Source of the DNA: an uncultured Eggerthellaceae bacterium | GTDB lineage: Bacteria; Actinomycetota; Coriobacteriia; Coriobacteriales; Eggerthellaceae | NCBI GenBank assembly: GCA_910588945.1 | Contig: CAJUSF010000049.1 | Coordinates: 1 to 18,758 of the forward strand | DNA length: 18,758 nt | Reading direction: 5' to 3' | In this document: in pieces, positions 14,047-18,758 of the stretch | Numbering within the stretch: position 1 is the first letter of the stretch | Layout: the number at the start of each line of letters is the position of its first letter | The notes under the pieces: model-generated | What the model saw: the letters and a program-made list of their open reading frames with translations, nothing else | Databases searched by the model: none | What the model was told of the DNA's origin: nothing | Position numbers and translations under genes: made by a program

Positions 14047-14415
14047 TTACAAGTTTTCAGATGCTTTATCGTTTGATGATACGCTCCCCTTCTTTCCCTG
14101 AGAGGTTTCAAGTAAGACGACCCCCACTACAATAAGAATGACTCCAACAACGATTGCAGCGTTCATAGGATCTCCCCATACAAGTACACCAATCACAGCC
14201 GTTGCCGCCACACCGACGCCGGCCCAGATTCCATAGGCAATGCCTAGCTGTAATCCTTTCAATGAAAGAGTAAGGAGTATGAAGCATGCGATATAGCCCA
14301 CTACAAATAACGCTGTATCGAGAGGTTGCGTGAAGCCGTTCGAAGCTTTCATCATATTGGTTCCAAAAACTTCGCATGCTATAGCAGCAAAGAGAAAACA
14401 ATAGTATTTATTCAT
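14047..14415 (-). CDS. SMR efflux protein, second subunit
   Basis: A 122-residue small multidrug resistance protein with four transmembrane helices and a short charged tail (GKKGSVSSNDKASENL). The membrane-embedded glutamate that binds substrate and proton is Glu15 (ACEVFGTNMMK), equivalent to Glu14 of EmrE. The central motif GIAYGIWAGVG is present, with its tryptophan. A longer frame reading upstream (to 14679) only covers the partner gene in another phase. The real start ATG (14413-14415) overlaps the partner's TAA by one base, implying translational coupling. The pair is laid out like heterodimeric SMR pumps of the YkkCD or EbrAB type. Expression is probably under the MerR protein encoded at 14829. 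Confidence 0.88.
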   Translation of the reverse strand: MNKYYCFLFAAIACEVFGTNMMKASNGFTQPLDTALFVVGYIACFILLTLSLKGLQLGIAYGIWAGVGVAATAVIGVLVWGDPMNAAIVVGVILIVVGVVLLETSQGKKGSVSSNDKASENL

Positions 14416-14732
14416 TAGTGAATCCCCATTTCCAATACCACTACACCCACGATAATTAAAATAATGCCCGCAATTTTTTTCGACGAGAATCCTTCTTTCC
14501 AAATAATTGCACCCACTATCGCGGTCAAGGCTGTTCCGGCTCCTGCCCACAGACCATAAACCACGCCTAGCGGGATATCGAGCATGGCAATGCCCAGTGC
14601 CCCAAACGCAATTATGTAGGCAACGGCAAGACCGATGGTGGGAAGTAGTTTTTTGAAGCCGTTTGAAAGCTTCATGCATGTGGTGCCACAGACTTCTCCG
14701 ATGATTGCAACACCAAGTAATAGATATGGCAT
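14415..14732 (-). CDS. SMR efflux protein, first subunit
   Basis: A 105-residue SMR transporter with four transmembrane helices and almost no tail. The essential glutamate is Glu13 (GEVCGTTCMKLSNGF) and the signature GVVYGLWAGAG is present. The ribosome binding site TAGGAGG precedes ATG (14730-14732). It is the first gene of the pump operon and its stop codon overlaps the start of the second subunit. Tail length and charge differ between the two proteins, as in pairs in which the subunits insert in opposite orientation. The likely role is proton-coupled export of cationic drugs or, in some SMR families, guanidinium or polyamines; which one cannot be told here. A 19-bp-spacer promoter bound by MerR lies directly upstream. 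Confidence 0.88.
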   Translation of the reverse strand: MPYLLLGVAIIGEVCGTTCMKLSNGFKKLLPTIGLAVAYIIAFGALGIAMLDIPLGVVYGLWAGAGTALTAIVGAIIWKEGFSSKKIAGIILIIVGVVVLEMGIH

Positions 14733-14762
14733 ACTATCCTCCTAATAGTCATGATTCATCTA

Positions 14763-14793
14763 ATTATAAACTATCGTGCTACCATAGAGTCAA
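14763..14793 (-). promoter_or_regulatory. MerR-type promoter of the SMR operon
   Basis: On the minus strand, TTGACT (-35, 14788-14793) and TATAAT (-10, 14763-14768) are separated by 19 bases, the overlong spacing typical of promoters activated by MerR proteins. The spacer contains the 17-bp imperfect dyad CTATCGTGCTACCATAG (14771-14787, plus strand), a fitting operator. Confidence 0.85.
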
Positions 14794-14828
14794 GTACTTT
14801 TAGCAAGCTTCAAAGGTAGGTCTTGTAC

Positions 14829-15671
14829 ATGGACTTAATGAAAAGTGGAAAGTTTGCTCAACTATGCCATACAACCAAGAATACTCTCATCCATTATGAC
14901 CAGATTGGTCTTTTGCATCCCTCTGTAAAAGGAGAAAATGGGTATCGGTATTACACTCTTCGCGATTTTTGGCGTTTTCAAGCAATAAGCGTTTTCATTC
15001 AAGCTGGATTCCGTCTCTCAGAAATCCAAGAACTGCTTGCAAATCGCAATGAACAAAAGTTACTAAAAGAAATCTCATGCACGCGCGCTTCCCTCGAAGA
15101 GCGAAAAAAGCAAATCGAACATTCTCTAGACGAGCTCGCTGGAATGGACTATATGATTCGAGAAGCACAAGATCTGAAGTATGGCAAACCGATTGTTAGG
15201 CAAGAGCCTCGACGTATGCTGTATTTCTGCGGTAATGCAGAGAGCTTAAAACCTTCTGCGTCTTTTGACTACGGCTTAGTCACTAAGGATTCCACTGAAA
15301 CCATTAGTATATTGCGAGATATTGAGCCGCGAGCAAGTGTGGTTCCTTATGGTCTGACGGCTTCCTATCAAAATGGCGAGGTTAAATACAACGATATGTT
15401 CTTCCTGTTGCCGTATAAAGCCAGGATTGTACAAAAAGGACGCGGCCACTTAGTTGCTTTAGAAAAGGGCGATTTCGCGTCTTTAGGTTTTAAAGGGTGC
15501 TGGAAAAACGTAAGCGTTGCTTATAGAAAACTATTAGCTTTTGCACATGACAATAAACTGACGCTCAAAATGCCTTTCTACGAAATTTCACAATTCTGGC
15601 CGTTTGATGATGAGGACAACGAATATCGCTGTACGGTGACTGCCGCAGTACAAAGGCCTACGCTTTTATAG
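14829..15671 (+). CDS. MerR regulator with GyrI-like effector domain
   Basis: A 280-residue MerR-family activator. The N-terminal winged helix-turn-helix spans about residues 5-75 (KFAQLCHTTKNTLIHYDQIG, then NGYRYYTLRDF), followed by a long dimerisation helix (about 80-120, rich in Glu/Lys/Arg) and a C-terminal GyrI-like effector-binding domain (about 125-280), the layout of BmrR-type multidrug sensors. The start ATG 14829 has AAAGGTAGG 8 bases upstream; ATG 14838 is a second option. It is divergent from the SMR pump genes, whose promoter contains a MerR-style 19-bp spacer and dyad. I infer that it binds drug-like ligands and switches on the pump. The gene is AT-rich compared with the oxidoreductases, suggesting separate acquisition of this cassette. 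Confidence 0.88.
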   Translation: MDLMKSGKFAQLCHTTKNTLIHYDQIGLLHPSVKGENGYRYYTLRDFWRFQAISVFIQAGFRLSEIQELLANRNEQKLLKEISCTRASLEERKKQIEHSLDELAGMDYMIREAQDLKYGKPIVRQEPRRMLYFCGNAESLKPSASFDYGLVTKDSTETISILRDIEPRASVVPYGLTASYQNGEVKYNDMFFLLPYKARIVQKGRGHLVALEKGDFASLGFKGCWKNVSVAYRKLLAFAHDNKLTLKMPFYEISQFWPFDDEDNEYRCTVTAAVQRPTLL

Positions 15672-15988
15672 CAGCGTTTCGAGAGTTCCCTTTTTAATAA
15701 ACAGTTGTGCAATCTACCGTATCATTTCTGATGTCATTCCTCTCATCTCACGAGAGGGCTGCATATTTGCAAACTAACGGTTTTTTGACCAACAGAAGCT
15801 TTTTCTTGAACTGTGCGTGCCTTGCAAACACAAGCACGTCGAGCGGATGATCCGAATATCACAAACCTCTTCACTTTGTGACACTCCCCGAAACTCCTAA
15901 CTGACGCAAGCAACGTGCTTGCGTAAACGGCCAGTGCTGCCCTTTGCGGCGGCGGGTGGGATGGTGGCGTGATAGTTAGGAGTGATGC
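15672..15988. other. Gap between MerR gene and right phage arm
   Basis: No gene supported. It contains the inverted repeat CCTCTC (15739-15744)/GAGAGG (15752-15757), a hairpin CGTGCCTTG (15816-15824)/CAAGCACG (15831-15838), and a dyad TCACAAA (15859-15865)/TTTGTGA (15875-15881) that looks like a protein-binding site. The stretch 15757-15840 looks like dispersed intergenic sequence I associate with Eggerthellaceae, but I cannot verify this. The leader before the scaffold gene is listed separately. Confidence 0.45.
15893..15983 (+). promoter_or_regulatory. Folded leader masking scaffold ribosome site
   Basis: ACTCCTAACT (15893-15902) is the exact complement of AGTTAGGAGT (15974-15983), and the latter contains the AGGAG ribosome binding site of the gene starting at 15989. 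Inside lie a perfect hairpin ACGCAAGCA/TGCTTGCGT (15904-15924) and a second one, GCTGCC/GGCGGC (15936-15953). Together they would form a three-way junction closing off translation initiation. This could be a translational switch, or chance. Confidence 0.45.
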
Positions 15989-16510
15989 ATGGACGGAGAG
16001 AATGATGCCGCGCAGGGCGGGACAGCTGCGGAGGTTGAACCGACCGCAGCGGCACAAGCGGACGGGAACCCGCAGGACACAGGCGGCGGCACGCTGCAAG
16101 CGCAGGAAGTGACCGGTGACGAGGAAGCCGGCGGCGCTGACGGCGCGCAAGCGGCAACGGATGCGCAAGTCGACTACGAAGCGCAGATCGCCGAACGCGA
16201 CGCACGTATCACAGAGCTGGAGGCGCAACTTGCCACCCAGGAGATCGACCACGAGCTGACGCTTGCCGGGTGTCATTCGACCCGCGCGGCGCGTGCGCTT
16301 TTGGACGACTACGACGGCGATGTTTCCGCACTGAAGGCGGCGCAACCCTGGCTGTTCGCGGGCGGAGATGCGGCTGCCGATGGCGAGGGTAACGGTGAGC
16401 AGCAGAGCGGTACCACCGGCCTGAAGCCCACTGGGGCCGATGCCTCTAAAGCCACGGTAGCCCGTTGGGAGCGCTTGGCCGGACTTTCCGATGACGAGGA
16501 TAAGGAGTAA
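15989..16510 (+). CDS. Phage capsid scaffolding protein
   Basis: A 173-residue, very acidic, Ala/Gly-rich protein. A disordered N-terminal half (to about residue 55) is followed by a coiled coil (about 56-85, AQIAERDARITELEAQLATQ) and a helical segment DHELTLAGCHSTRAARALLDD...LKAAQPWLF. This layout is seen in phage scaffold proteins of the GP20/DUF4355 kind, which guide assembly of the major capsid protein and are then removed. The start ATG 15989 is preceded by TTAGGAGTG, which lies in the stem of the folded leader upstream. The capsid gene starts 5 bases after its stop, the standard order. The identification is from architecture and neighbourhood. Confidence 0.8.
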   Translation: MDGENDAAQGGTAAEVEPTAAAQADGNPQDTGGGTLQAQEVTGDEEAGGADGAQAATDAQVDYEAQIAERDARITELEAQLATQEIDHELTLAGCHSTRAARALLDDYDGDVSALKAAQPWLFAGGDAAADGEGNGEQQSGTTGLKPTGADASKATVARWERLAGLSDDEDKE

Positions 16511-16515
16511 TTGCA

Positions 16516-17556
16516 ATGGCTAACTCGATTGCATTCAAGAAGAATTATGCCGGCATCTTGGACAAGGTGTATCAGCGGGAATCGACGTCGGCGTGTCTCA
16601 ATTCCGACAAGACGATGGTACGCGCCGGTCGCGGGGCACGGGAGATCATGGTGCCGCGTATCAGCGTGACAGGCTTGGGCAACTATGAGCGCAACGTGGG
16701 CTACAAGACCGGAGCCATCAACTACGAGTGGGAAACCAAGACGTTCAACTACGACCGCGGCATCCGCTTGTTCGCTGATGCGATGGACATCGAGGAGACA
16801 GGCATCGAGGATGCGTTCGTTCAGGCGGGGGGCGAGCTACAGCGCGTGCAGGTGGCACCCGAGGCCGACGCCTTCACATTTGCTCAGATCGCCGGACACA
16901 AGGATGTGGCAAGCACCACGACCGACTTCAGCGAAGCCGAGGCGGGCGACGTGCTTGCGGTCCTGCGCAGCGTGACCAACGAGATGGACGAGCTGCAGGT
17001 TTCCACCGGAAGCCGCTTCCTGTTCATCACGCCGACACTGAAGGGCATCCTGGACGACTTCAGCTTGGCGAACCCGGCGCGGTCGAACAAGGTGCTGACG
17101 CGCTTCAGCCGCATCGTGGAGGTTCCGCAGGTGCGCTTCTATACGAAGATCGACCTGTTGAACGGAGACGATGACAAGTTCGGCTATACCAAGGCAGCCG
17201 ATGGCGCGGATCTGAACTTCCTTGTGGTAGAGAAGAGCGCGGTGGTGAAGTTCGACAAGCATGTGCCGAGCCGCATCTTCAGCCCCGACGAGCTGGAGAG
17301 TCTGGACAGCTACATGCTGAAGTACCGCAAGTACGGCATCGTGGAGCTGATGGATGCGAAGCTGGACGGCATCCACGCGAGCATCGCGGGCACGACTGCT
17401 GCGACGCCGACGACGCAGAGCGCACCTGCGAACGATCCCGTACAGACACAAGCTGCAGCACAGCAGACAGCAGACGCGAGCACTGCGAAGACTGATGCGG
17501 CCAAGGCTGAGGCGTCCAAGGCGACCGCTGCCAAGACCAACGAGACATCCAAATAG
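16516..17556 (+). CDS. Phage major capsid protein
   Basis: A 346-residue major head protein, probably with the HK97 fold. The N-terminal part (FKKNYAGILDKVYQRES, then GAREIMVPRISVTGLGNYER) and the core (FNYDRGIRLFADAMDIEETG, SRFLFITPTLKGIL) match the type of capsid protein placed directly after a scaffold gene in siphoviruses of Gram-positive hosts. The ribosome binding site AAGGAG precedes ATG 16516. After about residue 290 the protein becomes a low-complexity Ala/Thr/Lys-rich tail (about 55 residues, with ADASTAKTDAAKAEASKATA), which looks like an extension added to the capsid core and may be surface-exposed. No sign of decay. Confidence 0.85.
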   Translation: MANSIAFKKNYAGILDKVYQRESTSACLNSDKTMVRAGRGAREIMVPRISVTGLGNYERNVGYKTGAINYEWETKTFNYDRGIRLFADAMDIEETGIEDAFVQAGGELQRVQVAPEADAFTFAQIAGHKDVASTTTDFSEAEAGDVLAVLRSVTNEMDELQVSTGSRFLFITPTLKGILDDFSLANPARSNKVLTRFSRIVEVPQVRFYTKIDLLNGDDDKFGYTKAADGADLNFLVVEKSAVVKFDKHVPSRIFSPDELESLDSYMLKYRKYGIVELMDAKLDGIHASIAGTTAATPTTQSAPANDPVQTQAAAQQTADASTAKTDAAKAEASKATAAKTNETSK

Positions 17557-17558
17557 TC

Positions 17559-17903
17559 ATGCGGCCTGATGTCACATACGAGTTCTATGCGGAGAAGTTC
17601 GGCGGCGATCTTTCGGAAGAGGCCTTCGCCGCCAACCTCCCCTTGGCCGAGGCGCACACCGTGTGGGCGTGCTGGCCGCACGAGCCGCGCACCTGCGACG
17701 AGCGCCGCGCATGGATGCGCGCGGTGTGCCGCTGCGTGGACGTGTTCGCCGAGTACGGGACCGGTAGCGTGGGCGGCTTTTCCATCGGCGAGTACAAGGT
17801 GACGAGCTACGAGAACAAGGGCACGACCGGAACCGAGCTGGCGACCGAAGCGGTGACGCGGGAGCTGGCTGGTACGAGGCTGCTGTTCAACGGGGTGTGC
17901 TGA
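17559..17903 (+). CDS. Phage head-tail connector protein
   Basis: A 114-residue protein starting MRPDVTYEFYAEKFGGDLSE and encoded right after the capsid, where the first head-completion or connector protein (gp6/gp15-like) is normally found. The early segment, with helical bundles rich in Glu, Ala and Trp (PLAEAHTVWACWPHE, RRAWMRAVCRCVDVFAEY), fits the small helical connectors that bind below the portal. The start ATG 17559 is 3 bases after the capsid stop, and its stop TGA shares one base with the next gene's ATG (TGATG). The call rests mainly on position and size. Confidence 0.65.
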   Translation: MRPDVTYEFYAEKFGGDLSEEAFAANLPLAEAHTVWACWPHEPRTCDERRAWMRAVCRCVDVFAEYGTGSVGGFSIGEYKVTSYENKGTTGTELATEAVTRELAGTRLLFNGVC

Positions 17904-18226
17904 TGGCGGGAATGCGTGCCATACCGAGGCGGCTGCTCCCGGACACGATGGATGTTCGGGAGCCGGCTGCTGACGGAAGCTTTGGGGAGGCGAAGACCAT
18001 CGCCCATGTGCGCTTCGAGCGGAAGCGCGAGGCTTCTGCCGATGCGCATAGGAGCGAGAGCCTTTGCGGGCGCGTGTTCGTTGACGCGGTGACGAGCACG
18101 GGCGCTTACGAGGTGCCGGCGGGAAGCCGCATAGAGATCCAGGGACTGTCGCTCTTCGTGGAGAGCTGCACCGCGTACGAGGGCGCCAACGGACGCGTGC
18201 ACCATTGGGAGTTGGACGTGCGATGA
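17903..18226 (+). CDS. Phage minor capsid/head-closure protein
   Basis: A 107-residue protein (MAGMRAIPRRLLPDTMDVRE...). An early beta-rich run is followed by strands such as SRIEIQGLSLFVESCTAYEG and the end HHWELDVR. This pattern is that of the small beta-barrel minor capsid or head-closure proteins (Minor_capsid_1 or gp16/Stopper-like) that plug the connector. I take ATG 17903, overlapping the preceding TGA, rather than the GTG at 17897. The following gene overlaps by ATGA. The exact family could be confirmed only by profile search. Confidence 0.65.
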   Translation: MAGMRAIPRRLLPDTMDVREPAADGSFGEAKTIAHVRFERKREASADAHRSESLCGRVFVDAVTSTGAYEVPAGSRIEIQGLSLFVESCTAYEGANGRVHHWELDVR

Positions 18227-18612
18227 AGCTGGAGAAAGCAATCAAAAAGCTCCTGGAGATCGCGGGGATGCACGACGTGTATGTTGCGCCTCCGAGCGTG
18301 ACCGAGTGCGCCGAGCCCATCTGTGTGGGGCGTGCCGTATACGACCGGGAGGCGAAGCTGGCCGGAGGAGAGCGCGGACGCGCCACCGCAAGCGTACTCG
18401 TGTGCCGGGAAACCGATACGTCGGCACAGGATGCGGCTTTCGGATGCGAGCGGGCATTGGTGTCAGCTGCATGGGAGCGAGTGCGCGATGTGCGTGGCGG
18501 ACAGATCGTATCGTGTGACGTCGGCACGCCTGTGTTCAAGGAGCGCGACGGGAGCGGTCGCTTCGTATACGAGATCGCGTTGGAGTTCACGATCAAGAGG
18601 GACAGGGTCTGA
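18223..18612 (+). CDS. Phage minor capsid/tail-completion protein
   Basis: A 129-residue protein starting MKLEKAIKKLLEIAGMHDVYVAPPSV. It has an N-terminal helix, then beta strands including ERGRATASVLVCRETDTSAQ and FVYEIALEFTIKRD, consistent with the small tail-terminator or minor capsid protein (Minor_capsid_2/3-like) that follows the head-closure protein. The start ATG 18223 overlaps the previous stop (ATGA), favoured over the upstream TTG at 18205. Its stop shares a base with the next ATG (TGATG), giving a fully coupled string of structural genes. Confidence 0.65.
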   Translation: MKLEKAIKKLLEIAGMHDVYVAPPSVTECAEPICVGRAVYDREAKLAGGERGRATASVLVCRETDTSAQDAAFGCERALVSAAWERVRDVRGGQIVSCDVGTPVFKERDGSGRFVYEIALEFTIKRDRV

Positions 18613-18758
18613 TGCACGGACTGGCGTTCAATGGATACGATTTCAGCGAGGTGTGCCAGGCGCAGACCATCGAGGTGACGCCGCACCGCGTGCGTGCGGA
18701 GGCGGTACCAATAGCTGGAGGTTTGGGCGCACGCATGACTAGCGACGGGATAGTTGTG
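18612..18758 (+). CDS. Phage tail protein, 5' part only (cut by window)
   Basis: Only the first 49 codons are present; the frame is open to the end of the window. It begins MHGLAFNGYDFSEVCQAQTI and continues with VTPHRVRAEAVPIAGGLGAR. The F-x-F-N-G-like opening recalls siphovirus distal tail (Dit) proteins, although after the head-completion genes a major tail protein would be the more common next gene. The start is coupled to the preceding stop by TGATG. The identity needs the missing part. Confidence 0.5.
   Translation, partial: MHGLAFNGYDFSEVCQAQTIEVTPHRVRAEAVPIAGGLGARMTSDGIVV

Noticed and set aside
14047..14679. A single 210-codon gene for the SMR region
   Set aside because: Only the last 122 codons give an SMR protein; the upstream part is the partner gene read out of frame. 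A TAATG overlap marks the true start.
15743..16516. Minus-strand frame opposite the scaffold gene
   Set aside because: It overlaps the scaffold and the leader and has the composition of an antisense shadow.
17310..18686. Long minus-strand frame (458 codons) over the capsid and connector genes
   Set aside because: Arg/Ser/Pro-rich shadow across four well-ordered phage genes that are coupled on the plus strand.

Overview
The window looks like DNA from a gut-type actinobacterium of the Coriobacteriia, most likely Eggerthellaceae (Eggerthella, Gordonibacter, Slackia or Adlercreutzia relatives). The reasons are the PucR-type regulator beside large cytoplasmic molybdopterin oxidoreductases, short two-cluster ferredoxins, an MFS carrier and tiny zinc-ribbon proteins, together with the GC-rich codon use of the enzyme and phage genes. 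The genus cannot be fixed from the sequence alone.

Layout. (1) 1-1633: left phage arm, ending in an intact portal gene (preferred start GTG 251). (2) 1639-3287: a defence or toxin-antitoxin-like island. An Abi_2 (AbiD/AbiF) HEPN-family gene sits 5 bp behind the portal. It is followed at once by two tandem copies of a small structured RNA, each with a GAAA-capped hairpin and then its own terminator-like hairpin. Two related XRE repressor genes face the other way. (3) 3595-12901: an anaerobic metabolism island. It holds a zinc ribbon, a divergent PucR-type regulator, a molybdopterin oxidoreductase with its ferredoxin, an MFS carrier, a second oxidoreductase with its own ferredoxin, another zinc ribbon and an intrinsic terminator. 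(4) 12902-15671: a lower-GC patch with a doubtful small ORF, a stand-alone GyrI-like effector-binding protein, a heterodimeric-type SMR efflux pair, and a divergent MerR regulator whose target promoter has the diagnostic 19-bp spacer around a 17-bp dyad. (5) 15893-18758: right phage arm, with a folded leader that hides the ribosome binding site of the first gene, then scaffold, major capsid, three small head-tail genes coupled by overlapping stop/start codons, and the start of a tail gene cut by the window edge.

How the parts work together. The phage genes on both sides read in the same direction and form a natural order (portal, scaffold, capsid, connectors, tail), but about 13-14 kb of non-structural DNA lies between portal and scaffold. 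Either the prophage head operon carries a large cargo, or it was broken by insertion or rearrangement, or the contig is chimeric. In the metabolic island, each oxidoreductase is paired with a small ferredoxin and lacks a visible Tat signal or membrane anchor. This suggests cytosolic reduction or dehydroxylation of a small, probably aromatic, substrate imported by the MFS protein and sensed by the PucR-type regulator. The substrate is not known.

The strongest candidate for an under-described system is the Abi_2 gene with its duplicated structured RNA. The Abi_2 protein has the HEPN R-x4-H motif, and a promoter-like sequence lies inside the 3' end of its gene, pointing at the first RNA copy. 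This matches the published idea of AbiF as a toxin held by an RNA antitoxin and related to the ancestor of Cas13, here in a two-RNA arrangement inside a phage head operon.
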